The position numbers were made by a program, and so were the translations under genes. Under the pieces are notes generated by a model. It saw only the letters and a program-made list of their open reading frames with translations, did no database searches and had not been told where the DNA came from. 64,000 nucleotides of DNA, taken from positions 62,001 to 126,000 of the forward strand of contig NZ_SJOF01000004.1 in the NCBI RefSeq assembly GCF_004331255.1. Direction: 5' to 3'. This DNA comes from Acinetobacter sp. ANC 4173 (lineage in GTDB: Bacteria > Pseudomonadota > Gammaproteobacteria > Pseudomonadales > Moraxellaceae). Of this stretch, positions 8,799 through 17,746 are shown piece after piece (the first letter of the stretch is position 1; every line of letters starts with the position of its first letter).

Positions 8799-10213
8799 TG
8801 ACACAACAAACGCCAAAAAAGATTATTTTAAATGCCTTTGATATGAACTCGGTTGGACATATCAATCATGGTTTATGGACACATCCTCGAGATCAATCGC
8901 ACCGTTTTAATGAACTCAGTTATTGGACTGAATTGGCACAAACACTAGAACAAGGCTTATTTGACGGTCTATTTATTGCCGACATTACCGGTGTTTATGA
9001 TGTCTATCAGAATGGCATTGATTTAACCCTGAAAGAATCGATCCAGTTGCCTAGTCATGATCCAAGTACCTTGGTTTCAGCTATGGCTGCTGCAACCCAA
9101 CATTTAGGTTTTGGTGTTACGGTTAATTTAAGCTATGAGAACCCGTATCAATTTGCTCGTCGTTTTGCCAGTTTAGACCATTTAACCCAAGGTCGTATCG
9201 GTTGGAATATTGTGACGGGTTATTTAGATAGCGCGGAACGTTTAGTAGGACAAAAGGGTCTAAAAGAACACGACCTGCGCTATGCCCAAGCCGAAGAATT
9301 TCTTGAGCTTTGCTATAAGTTTTGGGAAGGCTCTTGGGAAAATGACGCGGTACTGAAAAATAAAGCGCAGCGTATTTTTACCGATCCCGCTAAAGTACAT
9401 GCCATTCAGCATCAGGGACAGTTTTATCAAAGTCAGGGGGTGTTTCAAGTCTCTCCTTCACCACAGCGTACCCCCGTTTTATATCAGGCAGGCGCTTCGC
9501 CACGTGGTTTGGCCTTTGCGACTCAACATGCTGAAGGTATTTTCATTGGTGGCGACCAACCTGAAAAAATCAAACAACAAGTGGATAAAATTCGTGCCCT
9601 CGCAGTTACACAAGGTCGCGATGCCGATACGGTAAAAATCTTTGTCGGGATTACGGTTGTGACCGCCGAAACGGACGCACTGGCACAGGAAAAGTTAGCA
9701 GAATATATTCGTTATGCCAGCCCTGAAGCGGGTTTAGCACATTACTCCAGTTCAGTAGGCATCGATTTATCCCAGTTTGCAGATGATGAAGCGATTCCTT
9801 ATCAAAAAACCAATAGTATTGCCTCGGTCAATCAAAAGTTTAAAGAACAAACCATTACCCGTAACGACTTAAAAGCACAGCATGTCTTGGGTGGACGTTA
9901 TCCCCTCATTATTGGAAGTGGTGCAGCTGTGGCGGAACAACTGATTCAGTGGATTGATGAAACAGGCATTGACGGTTTTAATCTGACCCGCACAGTTGCC
10001 CCAGAATCGCATCAAGACTTTATTCGTTATGTTATTCCTGAATTACAACAACGTGGGCGCTACAAAACCAGCTACAGCGAAGGCAGTTTAAGACACAAAC
10101 TGTTTCAACAAGGCGACCATCTTGCCGCCCATCATCCTGTGCAGCAGTTCCGATGTTTAAGCTCAAACTCGACTCCAGACTTAACCACACATTCAGAAAA
10201 ACAGACAGCTTAA
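8798..10213 (+). CDS. FMN-dependent monooxygenase, NtaA/SnaA/DszA/SoxA family
   Basis: This 471-residue protein is a luciferase-like TIM-barrel flavin monooxygenase. The segments GHINHGLWTHPRDQSHRFNE, FDGLFIADITGVYDVY, ARRFASLDHLTQGRIGWNIV and PVLYQAGASPRGLAFATQHA are characteristic of the NtaA/SnaA/DszA group. These enzymes take FMNH2 from a separate reductase and cleave C-S or C-N bonds. Here, coupled to two SfnB-like proteins and a MetNIQ-like transporter, a role in releasing sulfur from an organosulfur compound is likely. The start codon overlaps the stop of the previous gene. The last 35 residues are family-variable. Confidence 0.88.
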   Translation: MTQQTPKKIILNAFDMNSVGHINHGLWTHPRDQSHRFNELSYWTELAQTLEQGLFDGLFIADITGVYDVYQNGIDLTLKESIQLPSHDPSTLVSAMAAATQHLGFGVTVNLSYENPYQFARRFASLDHLTQGRIGWNIVTGYLDSAERLVGQKGLKEHDLRYAQAEEFLELCYKFWEGSWENDAVLKNKAQRIFTDPAKVHAIQHQGQFYQSQGVFQVSPSPQRTPVLYQAGASPRGLAFATQHAEGIFIGGDQPEKIKQQVDKIRALAVTQGRDADTVKIFVGITVVTAETDALAQEKLAEYIRYASPEAGLAHYSSSVGIDLSQFADDEAIPYQKTNSIASVNQKFKEQTITRNDLKAQHVLGGRYPLIIGSGAAVAEQLIQWIDETGIDGFNLTRTVAPESHQDFIRYVIPELQQRGRYKTSYSEGSLRHKLFQQGDHLAAHHPVQQFRCLSSNSTPDLTTHSEKQTA

Positions 10214-10244
10214 CTGCTGTAAATTGAAAAATACGAGAGATAAC

Positions 10245-11087
10245 ATGGCTTTAACTGCAAAAAATAAATTCACCTTCTTGGGGGTGATTGTCGCTGCACT
10301 GGTGATTGGGCTGGTGGCGTGGAGTTACCATAAAAAGACCAGCAATACCGAATTGGTCATTGGTATTAGCCCACCCTTTGCTAATCCATTAAAAGTCGCG
10401 GTCGAAGAAGCGAAACAACAAGGGATCAATGTCAAACTGGTGGAATTTTCCGACTGGAATACGCCGAATATTACCTTGAATCATGGCGATATTGATGCCA
10501 ATTATTTCCAGCATCAACCCTTCTTGGACAATGCGATTAAGGAAACTCAATTCAAGCTGAAAGCATTGGATAAAGGCGTCACAACTCATGTCGGTTTATA
10601 TTCCAAAAAGTATCATTCACTGGGTGAACTACCAGATCAAGCACGTGTGGTCATTCCAAATGATCCTGTGAATCAAGGTCGCGCATTGTTGCTTTTACAA
10701 CAAGCCAAACTGATTACTTTAAAAAATCCAGAGAATCATTTATCTAACTTACAAGACATTGCTGCCAATCCTAAAAAGCTGCAATTTATTGAAGTTGAAG
10801 GTCCGCAAACGGCACGTGCAGTGGATGATGCCGACTTAGTTTTCAGCTACCCACATTATTTACGTCTTGCCAAAACCATTGACCCGAATGATGCGCTGAT
10901 TTTGGATGACAACACCAATACCCGTTATTCCATTTTATTTGTGGTGCGCGATGACTACCAACAGCAACATCCAGAGAAAGCCGCACAATTAGAAAAATTT
11001 ATCAAAATTTATCAGACTTCTGCCAAAGTTAAACAAACTTTGAATGATGAAATTGGCTCAAAACTTTGGTTCCCTGGCTGGAAGTGA
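10245..11087 (+). CDS. MetQ/NlpA family substrate-binding protein, copy 1
   Basis: The 280-residue protein begins with one membrane helix (FTFLGVIVAALVIGLVAW) and has no lipobox cysteine, so it is anchored by a helix instead of a lipid. The mature part has the NlpA-family landmarks LVIGISPPFANPLK, LVEFSDWNTPN, HVGLYSKKYHS, RVVIPNDPVNQGRALLLL and FIEVEGPQTARA. It would deliver a sulfur compound or methionine-like ligand to the MetNI-type permease encoded two and three genes downstream. I start at ATG 10245; the upstream in-frame TTG at 10224 is less likely. Copy 2 follows nine bases later. Confidence 0.88.
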   Translation: MALTAKNKFTFLGVIVAALVIGLVAWSYHKKTSNTELVIGISPPFANPLKVAVEEAKQQGINVKLVEFSDWNTPNITLNHGDIDANYFQHQPFLDNAIKETQFKLKALDKGVTTHVGLYSKKYHSLGELPDQARVVIPNDPVNQGRALLLLQQAKLITLKNPENHLSNLQDIAANPKKLQFIEVEGPQTARAVDDADLVFSYPHYLRLAKTIDPNDALILDDNTNTRYSILFVVRDDYQQQHPEKAAQLEKFIKIYQTSAKVKQTLNDEIGSKLWFPGWK

Positions 11088-11096
11088 GATTGAGCA

Positions 11097-11939
11097 ATGA
11101 CAGATTCAGTTTTTAAGCCCAAAAATCCTAAGGTATGGCTGATTGGACTGACCGTTGTGATCTTGATTGCTGCTGTAGCGGTTTACCGCTACAGCAAAAG
11201 TCAGGCCCAACAAGATGTTTTAACCATTGGCATTAGCCCACCTTATGCAGAACTGCTGCAAAGTGTCGCAGATGATGTGAAAAAACAAGGGATTCAGGTC
11301 AAACTGGTCGAATTCTCTGACTGGCATGCACCAAATGTCGCAGTACAAAACGGCGATATTGATGCCAACTTTTTCCAGCAAAGCGTCTTTTTACGCAATG
11401 CAATTCGTGAAACTCAATATGACCTCCACGCCTTTGCCACAGGTACAGGCAGTCATGTTGGACTATATTCAAAAAAATATAAGTCTTTACAAGAACTCCC
11501 AAACAAAGCCCGCGTGGTCATTCCGAATGATCCTGTAAACTCTGCCCGCGCACTGATTTTGCTGCACCGCGCAGGTTTAATTCAATTGAAAGATATCAAT
11601 AACGAACTTTCGACTGTGCAGGACATCGTTCAAAATCCAAAGCAACTGCAATTTATTGAAGTTGAAGGACCACAAACTGCACATGCATACAACGATGCCG
11701 ACCTCATTTTTGGTTTTCCACATTACTTAAACATGGCGAAAGTAACCGATCCGCATAGCGCTCTGTTTCTCGACCCTATCGATAAAAAATATGCAATTTT
11801 GTTCGTCACGCGTAAAGACTACAGCGATCACAATCAAAAACTAGCCACTTTCGTTCAAGCTTTCCAAAACTCTAAAAAAGTTCAAGAGATTTTAGACCGA
11901 GATTTTGGCAGCAAAATGTGGTTTGAAGGCTGGAAATAA
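11097..11939 (+). CDS. MetQ/NlpA family substrate-binding protein, copy 2
   Basis: This 280-residue protein is a clear paralogue of the preceding gene, sharing GISPPYAELL, KLVEFSDWHAPN, SHVGLYSKKY, RVVIPNDPVNSARALILL and FIEVEGPQTAHA. It too has an N-terminal membrane helix (VWLIGLTVVILIAAVAVY) and no lipobox. Two adjacent binding proteins serving a single MetNI transporter suggest two ligand specificities for the same importer. It ends GSKMWFEGWK, nearly the same as the end of copy 1, consistent with tandem duplication. Confidence 0.88.
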   Translation: MTDSVFKPKNPKVWLIGLTVVILIAAVAVYRYSKSQAQQDVLTIGISPPYAELLQSVADDVKKQGIQVKLVEFSDWHAPNVAVQNGDIDANFFQQSVFLRNAIRETQYDLHAFATGTGSHVGLYSKKYKSLQELPNKARVVIPNDPVNSARALILLHRAGLIQLKDINNELSTVQDIVQNPKQLQFIEVEGPQTAHAYNDADLIFGFPHYLNMAKVTDPHSALFLDPIDKKYAILFVTRKDYSDHNQKLATFVQAFQNSKKVQEILDRDFGSKMWFEGWK

Positions 11940-11950
11940 GGAGAAAGACA

Positions 11951-13021
11951 ATGGTGAGTTTTGGTTCTCATGTGGATTTTTCCCTTCCACATATCAAAAT
12001 CCGTAATTTGAACAAGTATTATGCAGTACAAAATCAACACGTCCATGCACTAAAAAATATTGATTTGGATATTCCTGAAGGTAAGATTTTCGGCATTATT
12101 GGTAAAAGTGGTGCGGGAAAATCTTCCCTGTTACGCACACTCAATGGCCTAGAAAAAGTCAGTGAAGGTAGCATTCACATCCATCAACACAACTTAGCCG
12201 AACTCAATCATGCCGAACTGATTCAGCTACGTCAGCGCATCGGCATGATCTTTCAGCACTTTAATTTAATGTCTGCCAAAACCGTCTGGGACAATGTCGC
12301 GCTTCCGCTCAAAATTGCCCATTACAGCGCTGCTGAGATTGAGCAACGGGTCAGTGAAGTGCTACAACTGGTTGGTTTAGCAGATAAAGCGCAACACTAT
12401 CCTGCCCAACTTTCAGGTGGGCAAAAACAACGGGTCGGCATTGCTCGAGCGTTGGTACATCATCCTGAAATATTGTTATGTGATGAAGCAACTTCGGCAC
12501 TTGATCCAGAAAGTACCTCAGTGGTGTTATCGCTGCTCAAGGAAATCAATCAAACCCTCGGTATTACCATTGTCCTGATTACTCATGAAATGCAAGTAAT
12601 CCGTGAAATTTGCGATCAAGTGGTGGTGATTGAACACGGTGAAATTGTGGAGTCTGGACAAGTCTGGTCGGTATTTTCTAATCCTCAGCAGCAAATTACC
12701 CAAGAGTTGCTGAATTTAGAACAATTGGAGTTGCCATTTCAGTTACACGCAGAACCCTCAACAGAATCGAGTCATACGATCTTGCGATTAAGTTATGCTT
12801 CGACATTACAACATGCACCCGATCTAAACTCGATATTCTCAAGCGTAGATGGTCCCGTGCACCTGTATCAAAGCCATATTGATTCGATTCAGGAACATTT
12901 GATTGGAAAATTTGTGGTGGCCGTGCCGCAAGCCAATCTGGATCTCAATCAGCTTAAACAACAACTGCAACACCAGTTTGCCAAAATTGAGGTATTGGGC
13001 TATGCACGACCAACTCATTGA
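11951..13021 (+). CDS. metN: MetN-type ABC transporter ATP-binding protein
   Basis: The ATPase domain has Walker A GKSGAGKSS near residue 52. The signature LSGGQKQRVGIARAL is near residue 155. Walker B ILLCDEATSALDPES and the H-loop TH follow. After residue about 270 comes a C-terminal NIL-type ligand-sensing domain (HTILRLSYASTLQHAP onward), as in methionine importer MetN. The 356-residue length fits MetN. It energises the MetI permease encoded next, with which it overlaps by 20 bases. Given the operon, the cargo may be an organosulfur compound and not methionine itself, so the symbol reflects family and not proven substrate. AAGGAGA precedes the start. Confidence 0.9.
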   Translation: MVSFGSHVDFSLPHIKIRNLNKYYAVQNQHVHALKNIDLDIPEGKIFGIIGKSGAGKSSLLRTLNGLEKVSEGSIHIHQHNLAELNHAELIQLRQRIGMIFQHFNLMSAKTVWDNVALPLKIAHYSAAEIEQRVSEVLQLVGLADKAQHYPAQLSGGQKQRVGIARALVHHPEILLCDEATSALDPESTSVVLSLLKEINQTLGITIVLITHEMQVIREICDQVVVIEHGEIVESGQVWSVFSNPQQQITQELLNLEQLELPFQLHAEPSTESSHTILRLSYASTLQHAPDLNSIFSSVDGPVHLYQSHIDSIQEHLIGKFVVAVPQANLDLNQLKQQLQHQFAKIEVLGYARPTH

Positions 13022-13661
13022 ACTCTTGCTCACAGGAACAGTTGATACCCTGCTCATGGTCGGTGTATCCGCGATTTTGGCTTTCCTGATTGGTTTACCC
13101 ATGGCAGTCATACTGGTGAATACCAGTGAACACGGCATTTATCCCTCAAAACCGATTAATCAAGCTTTGGGTTGGGTGGTGAATATCACCCGTTCGGTGC
13201 CTTTCCTGATTTTAATGGTGGCTCTGATTCCCTTAACACGCTTTATTGTCGGCACCAGTTACGGCGTCTGGGCTGCTGTCGTGCCCCTGACCTTAGCCGC
13301 AACACCATTTTTTGCACGGATTGCGGAAGTAAGTTTGCGTGAGGTCGATCAGGGCTTAATTGAAGCCGCACAAGCCATTGGTTGTAACCGTAAACAAATC
13401 ATTTGGCATGTATTACTGCCCGAAGCATTACCCGGGATTGTGGCAGGTTTTACCGTCACCATTGTCACCATGATTAACTCCTCCGCAATTGCAGGCGCGA
13501 TTGGTGCAGGTGGATTAGGTGATATTGCCTATCGTTATGGTTATCAACGCTTTGATATGCAAATGATGCTTGCGGTCATTGTGGTATTGGTGATTCTGGT
13601 CATGTTGGTACAGGCAACAGGAGATGCGCTTGCACAACAACTAGACAAACGAAAAGTTTAA
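13002..13661 (+). CDS. metI: MetI-type ABC transporter permease
   Basis: The 219-residue protein begins MHDQLIELLLTGTVDTLLMV and has about five membrane helices. It carries the EAA loop that contacts the ATPase (EAAQAIGCNRKQIIWHVLLP) near residue 125 and the TVTIVTMINSSAIAGAIGAG segment conserved in MetI. The ATG at 13002 lies inside the end of metN, so translation is probably coupled. It closes the sulfur-acquisition operon. Confidence 0.92.
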   Translation: MHDQLIELLLTGTVDTLLMVGVSAILAFLIGLPMAVILVNTSEHGIYPSKPINQALGWVVNITRSVPFLILMVALIPLTRFIVGTSYGVWAAVVPLTLAATPFFARIAEVSLREVDQGLIEAAQAIGCNRKQIIWHVLLPEALPGIVAGFTVTIVTMINSSAIAGAIGAGGLGDIAYRYGYQRFDMQMMLAVIVVLVILVMLVQATGDALAQQLDKRKV

Positions 13662-13698
13662 CAATCATGCACTTGAAGGTGCCGAAAAGAAAGATACC

Positions 13699-13727
13699 AG
13701 CCATGACCTGACTTTGTCATGGCTTTC
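13699..13727 (+). terminator. Hairpin terminator after the sulfur operon
   Basis: A 9-bp stem AGCCATGAC (13699-13707) with GTCATGGCT (13715-13723) is followed by a short T stretch. It lies 38 bases after metI and before ychF. The T run is short, so termination may be partial. Confidence 0.55.
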
Positions 13728-13774
13728 ATGTAAAATCAGCGCCAATTTTTAAATAATACGTTGTGAGTCATTTC

Positions 13775-14866
13775 ATGGGTTTTAATTGCGGTATTGTCGG
13801 CTTGCCGAACGTTGGTAAATCTACCCTTTTCAATGCGTTAACTAAAGCAGCAATTGCGGCAGAAAACTTCCCGTTCTGTACCATTGAACCAAACACAGGG
13901 ATTGTTCCTGTTCCAGATTTACGTTTAGACAAATTAACTGCAATCGTAAAACCACAACGTGTGATTCCAACCACGATGGAATTTGTAGATATCGCAGGTT
14001 TGGTTGCTGGCGCATCTAAAGGTGAAGGACTCGGTAACCAGTTCCTTGCCAACATCCGTGAAACTGATGCCATTGCACACGTAGTTCGTTGTTTTGAAGA
14101 TGAAAACGTTATTCACGTGAATGGTAAAATTGACCCCTTAGATGATATTGCCACCATCAATACTGAACTTGCACTTGCTGACTTGGAAACTGTAACCAAA
14201 GCCGTTACACGTTTAGCAAAATCAGCGAAAAGTGGCGACAAAGAAGCCATTGCAACGAAAGCCGTTTTAGACAAAATTCTGCCTTTATTAGATGAAGGCA
14301 AACCAGCTCGTGCTGCAACGCTTGATGACGATGAACGTAAATTGGTACGTGGTTTTGGTTTAATGACTTTAAAACCAACCATGTACATCGCTAACGTGGC
14401 TGAAGATGGTTTCGAAAACAACCCACATTTAGAAGCAGTGAAAAAACTTGCTGCGGAAGAAAATGCAATTGTGGTTCCACTGTGCAACCAAATCGAAGCT
14501 GAAATTTCATTACTTGAAGATGAAGACCGCGCTGAATTCCTTGAAGCTCTAGGTATGGAAGAACCTGGTCTTAACGTGGTGATCCGTGCAGGTTATGCCT
14601 TACTTGGCTTACAAACTTACTTCACGGCAGGCGTACAAGAAGTACGTGCTTGGACTGTAAAAGTTGGTGCAACTGCGCCACAAGCTGCGGGTGTGATTCA
14701 CACTGACTTTGAAAAAGGCTTCATCCGTGCTGAATGTATTGCTTATGATGACTTCATTCAATATAACGGCGAAGCGGGTGCCAAAGAAGCAGGTAAATGG
14801 CGTTTGGAAGGTAAAACTTACGTGGTACAAGACGGTGACGTTTTACATTTCCGTTTCAACGTCTAA
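13775..14866 (+). CDS. ychF: Redox-regulated ATPase YchF (Obg family)
   Basis: The protein begins [20 protein letters not shown], with the P-loop GLPNVGKST and the switch segment DIAGLV. The NVAE motif near residue 206 replaces the NKxD of true GTPases and gives ATP preference. A C-terminal TGS domain ([16 protein letters not shown] onward) completes the family architecture at 363 residues, exactly the common length. I start at ATG 13775; the GTG four codons earlier is an alternative. YchF binds ribosomes and ATP and modulates stress responses and translation start. Confidence 0.96.
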   Translation: MGFNCGIVGLPNVGKSTLFNALTKAAIAAENFPFCTIEPNTGIVPVPDLRLDKLTAIVKPQRVIPTTMEFVDIAGLVAGASKGEGLGNQFLANIRETDAIAHVVRCFEDENVIHVNGKIDPLDDIATINTELALADLETVTKAVTRLAKSAKSGDKEAIATKAVLDKILPLLDEGKPARAATLDDDERKLVRGFGLMTLKPTMYIANVAEDGFENNPHLEAVKKLAAEENAIVVPLCNQIEAEISLLEDEDRAEFLEALGMEEPGLNVVIRAGYALLGLQTYFTAGVQEVRAWTVKVGATAPQAAGVIHTDFEKGFIRAECIAYDDFIQYNGEAGAKEAGKWRLEGKTYVVQDGDVLHFRFNV

Positions 14867-14883
14867 TTAAGTTAGATGTTGCT

Positions 14884-14913
14884 AAAAGCCAGTGTTATCA
14901 CTGGCTTTTTTAT
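14884..14913 (+). terminator. Rho-independent terminator after ychF
   Basis: The stem AAAAGCCAGTG with CACTGGCTTTT is separated by TTAT and followed by a T run, 17 bases after the ychF stop. Confidence 0.9.
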
Positions 14914-15067
14914 ACCCAAAATATGGATGAACCAAGCTCATCAACAACACCTCTTAACTTTATATACAAAAGATACAGAGCACTCTCCTTTTTCTGTCGC
15001 CTGAAATCTTGAGCATAATTCAAACATAAATGACTCAGGTTAAACACAATTTCCATATGATAAATAT

Positions 15068-15088
15068 AATGATAATAATTATCATTAT
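15068..15088. promoter_or_regulatory. Fur-box-like operator upstream of sodA
   Basis: The near-palindrome ATGATAATAATTATCATTAT lies about 70 bases before the sodA start. It matches the Fur consensus (GATAATGATAATCATTATC) in its ATGATAAT and ATTATCAT half sites. Fur repression of Mn-superoxide dismutase is established in E. coli. Its use here is inferred from the match. Confidence 0.65.
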
Positions 15089-15158
15089 ATTTACATTAAA
15101 TCCAACATCGCCTACACTCCTATTCATAACTAAAAACTTAGATTAAAAGGATGCTGCT

Positions 15159-15770
15159 ATGGCTTATACCCTTCCCCATTTACCTTATGCCTATGATGCA
15201 CTCGAACCGCATATTGATGCGAAAACCATGGAAATTCATCATAGTAAGCATCATCAGACTTACATCAACAATATTAATGCAGGCATTCAAGGGACACCTT
15301 GGGAAAACTTAACGGTGGAGCAATTAGTTACTCAGGTAAATGATGTTCCAACACAACTCAAAAGCAATGTCATCAACAATGCAGGTGGACATGCCAATCA
15401 CAGCTTATTCTGGACCATTATGAGTCCTCAAGGCGGTGGACAACCTATAGGCAAAATTGCAGCAGCGATAGAGGCTGAACTGGGTGGATTTGACAACTTT
15501 AAAGAGGCTTTTACCAAAGCGGCACTCACCCGCTTTGGTAGTGGATGGGCTTGGCTAACAGTCAGCCCAGATCAAAAATTATTGGTAGAAAGCACAGCCA
15601 ATCAGGACTCGCCACTCATGCAGGGTCACACACCCGTTTTAGCACTCGATGTGTGGGAACATGCCTATTACTTAAAATATCAAAATCGACGCCCTGAATA
15701 TATTTCAGCATTTTTTAATGTTGTGGACTGGCAAGAAGTCAACCGACGTTATGAACAGGCAATCCAATAA
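15159..15770 (+). CDS. sodA: Superoxide dismutase, Mn-type
   Basis: The 203-residue protein begins [20 protein letters not shown] and contains [34 protein letters not shown] and [19 protein letters not shown]. The metal ligands are His26-27 region, the His in NHSLFW, and Asp and His in DVWEHAY. The glutamine in TANQDSPLM and the glycine in AGGHANH point to the manganese subfamily. It converts superoxide to H2O2 and O2 in the cytoplasm. The upstream Fur-like box predicts induction under iron limitation, a classic trait of sodA. Its TAA overlaps the ATG of a 42-codon frame. Confidence 0.93.
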   Translation: MAYTLPHLPYAYDALEPHIDAKTMEIHHSKHHQTYINNINAGIQGTPWENLTVEQLVTQVNDVPTQLKSNVINNAGGHANHSLFWTIMSPQGGGQPIGKIAAAIEAELGGFDNFKEAFTKAALTRFGSGWAWLTVSPDQKLLVESTANQDSPLMQGHTPVLALDVWEHAYYLKYQNRRPEYISAFFNVVDWQEVNRRYEQAIQ

Positions 15771-15898
15771 TGCATGTGGTGGTTGAATTGCCCATGTCAT
15801 CATTTCATCAACTACGCTTTATATTGGGAGTTCTTATTTTGCTAAGTGGTGCATTACTTTGCATTTATAAAGTGGCTACATCCATATATGTCTTTTAA
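15770..15898 (+). CDS. Putative 42-residue membrane protein coupled to sodA
   Basis: The frame begins at the ATG that overlaps the sodA stop (TAATG). It encodes [11 protein letters not shown] followed by one hydrophobic helix (FILGVLILLSGALLCIYKV). An internal ATG nine codons in is an alternative start. The overlap implies translation by re-initiation after sodA. I recognise no family. It could be a real small membrane protein or an untranslated chance frame. Confidence 0.45.
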   Translation: MHVVVELPMSSFHQLRFILGVLILLSGALLCIYKVATSIYVF

Positions 15899-15970
15899 TT
15901 TTTGAGAAACTGTGTCCAATGCTCCATATGGCAGAGCATTGGATTAAAATACATAAAGATTTAAATGGTA

Positions 15971-16510
15971 TTAAGATGTCGTGGCATGTGCAGGTTTCGT
16001 ATCCATCGCTGCGCGTTGTTTTCGTGCCTGTTCCAATATACGTTGTTGCAATTCTTGTCTAAAGCCCATCATAAATATCGCTTCGGCTAATACAAATAAC
16101 GGACCAATGATCAAACCGACTAAATCATCGACAAAGGCAGGTTTTTTCTTTTCATAAAAATGCCCCACAAACTGAAATACCCAACCCACCACAAAAATAC
16201 CAATGCTCAGCGTTAACCACACCGCAAAACCTAAACTGGCAATCTTTAATGCCACAGGATAGACCGCAGAAAATAGCAATAACATGATACAGCCAAACCA
16301 GAGATCTAATTTCAAATAATACGCACAACTCACTATAATCAAGCCCAAGGCTAAGGTGATTTCAAATCCTGCAAAGTGAAACCCTGCCCGTGCTGTCAAA
16401 CACATAATGGAAAACACAATCAGCGGGATCCCCACAAAATGCGTTAAAATATTTTTATGATCAAGATGATAAGCCGCATACTGGCTTAAAAGTTGTTCTA
16501 ATTTACTCAT
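15971..16510 (-). CDS. DUF962/Mpo1-like membrane protein
   Basis: The protein starts MSKLEQLLSQYAAYHLDHKN at ATG 16510, preceded by AAGGA. It has the N-terminal HLDHKNILTHFVGIPL motif of the Mpo1/YGL010w family, then four to five membrane helices and a VGHFYEKKKPAFVDDL motif near residue 112. Yeast Mpo1 is an Fe(II)-dependent 2-hydroxy-fatty-acid dioxygenase that uses conserved histidines. The corresponding H residues are visible here (HLDH, THF, GH). In bacteria the role is not established. A second, shorter DUF962 protein occurs at 30995-31378. Confidence 0.82.
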   Translation of the reverse strand: MSKLEQLLSQYAAYHLDHKNILTHFVGIPLIVFSIMCLTARAGFHFAGFEITLALGLIIVSCAYYLKLDLWFGCIMLLLFSAVYPVALKIASLGFAVWLTLSIGIFVVGWVFQFVGHFYEKKKPAFVDDLVGLIIGPLFVLAEAIFMMGFRQELQQRILEQARKQRAAMDTKPAHATTS

Positions 16511-16604
16511 CGGAATCGTCCTTGTAAGATGCATAAACGCACTATATAAAAAAATCATTTTTATAGTTGTCACCTAGCCGACAATTCAAAATATAAGGAT
16601 GCCC

Positions 16605-17306
16605 ATGACACTGCAAATGGATGATCTTCAACATCTGGCAAATAATCGTTGGTATTCTGAATTACCGCTCTCCTTTCAGCAGTTTATTCAGGAACATGCG
16701 CTTATACAGCACTATCAGAAAGAGCAAGCTATTTTTTACTCTGGAAATGCTTTTAATGGAATCTATGCCGTACTCGATGGCGCAGTACGCTTAGGCTATG
16801 TCGATATTGAAGGTACAGAATCTATTGCTGCAATTGCAGAGCCGATTATGTGGTTTGGTGAAATCTCTTTAATTGACCAGCAACCGCGTTCCCACGATGC
16901 CATTGCGATTCAAAAAACACGCATCCTGCATATTCCTAGTGCTGCCATCCACACTTTACTCACTACACAGCCTCAGTTTTGGTTTCATATTGCTCAACTC
17001 ACCAGCCAGAAATTACGTATTGCCTTTTTAGAGCTGATTTCAATTCAAACTCAGACCATCAGGCAACGGCTAGCTTTACGATTAATGCTGATTTTACAAG
17101 GCTATGGCAATCATGTACTGATTGAAAAAAATGTCATTCAATTGAGTCAGGAACAACTGGCACAAATGTTAACTTGTTCACGGCAAACGGTGAATCAGGA
17201 ATTACAAGCTTTAGAAAAACTCGGTGTATTAAAACTTGCGTTTAAAAAAATTGAAATTTTAGATCAGGAACAGTTACATCGCTTGGCGTATACCCTACAC
17301 AGCTAA
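16605..17306 (+). CDS. Crp/Fnr family transcriptional regulator
   Basis: Residues about 20-120 form a cyclic-nucleotide-binding-type beta roll (FNGIYAVLDGAVRLGYVDIE, then IMWFGEISLIDQQPRSHDA). The C-terminal winged helix-turn-helix includes QLSQEQLAQMLTCSRQTVNQ. There is no N-terminal cysteine cluster, so it is not an Fnr-type iron-sulfur sensor. The bulky residues in the roll argue against canonical cAMP binding, so the ligand is unknown. The ATG at 16605 has AAGGA upstream. It is divergent from the DUF962 gene, sharing about 95 bases of upstream DNA. Confidence 0.88.
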   Translation: MTLQMDDLQHLANNRWYSELPLSFQQFIQEHALIQHYQKEQAIFYSGNAFNGIYAVLDGAVRLGYVDIEGTESIAAIAEPIMWFGEISLIDQQPRSHDAIAIQKTRILHIPSAAIHTLLTTQPQFWFHIAQLTSQKLRIAFLELISIQTQTIRQRLALRLMLILQGYGNHVLIEKNVIQLSQEQLAQMLTCSRQTVNQELQALEKLGVLKLAFKKIEILDQEQLHRLAYTLHS

Positions 17307-17394
17307 AACCAAAGTAACATGCCGTGTTGTTATGGTGCAAAAGTTTTCACCATAACTGTGCACACTTCAATATATGCACCAAAAAGTAACTCAA

Positions 17395-17568
17395 TTAAGA
17401 ATTTAATTGGCAGACATTGACCTCATCAAAACCATTGGTGCAAGGTGCAACTTCATGTGCAACAGAATCATGCAAAGCTGTGTGTGCTTTCGGTTGTTCA
17501 ATCTGCGCATTCACCGTTGAACTGAATACCCAGAAAAGACTTAAAGCAAGCATAGATGTTTTCAACAT
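17395..17568 (-). CDS. Small secreted protein, 57 residues
   Basis: This minus-strand frame begins with a clear signal peptide, MLKTSMLALSLFWVFSSTVNAQ, with cleavage expected after AxA-like VNA. A mature part of about 36 residues follows, ending CTNGFDEVNVCQLNS. Two cysteines ten residues apart could form a disulfide in the periplasm. A GAGG ribosome site lies upstream. No family is recognised. It lies between the Crp/Fnr gene and a lipoprotein gene. Confidence 0.55.
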   Translation of the reverse strand: MLKTSMLALSLFWVFSSTVNAQIEQPKAHTALHDSVAHEVAPCTNGFDEVNVCQLNS

Positions 17569-17746
17569 AGAACGATAACCTCACGATCATAAATGTTACT
17601 TTTCACGTAAATTATATCGTTTTTTATCGCATAAAGATAATGCATTAAATTAATCAAGTCAGTCTTATTTTCTATTATCGTCTTTACTGTTCGTACATCT
17701 GCATTGTAATGTTATCAACCACAATGCAGCTTTAAATATTTAAATT

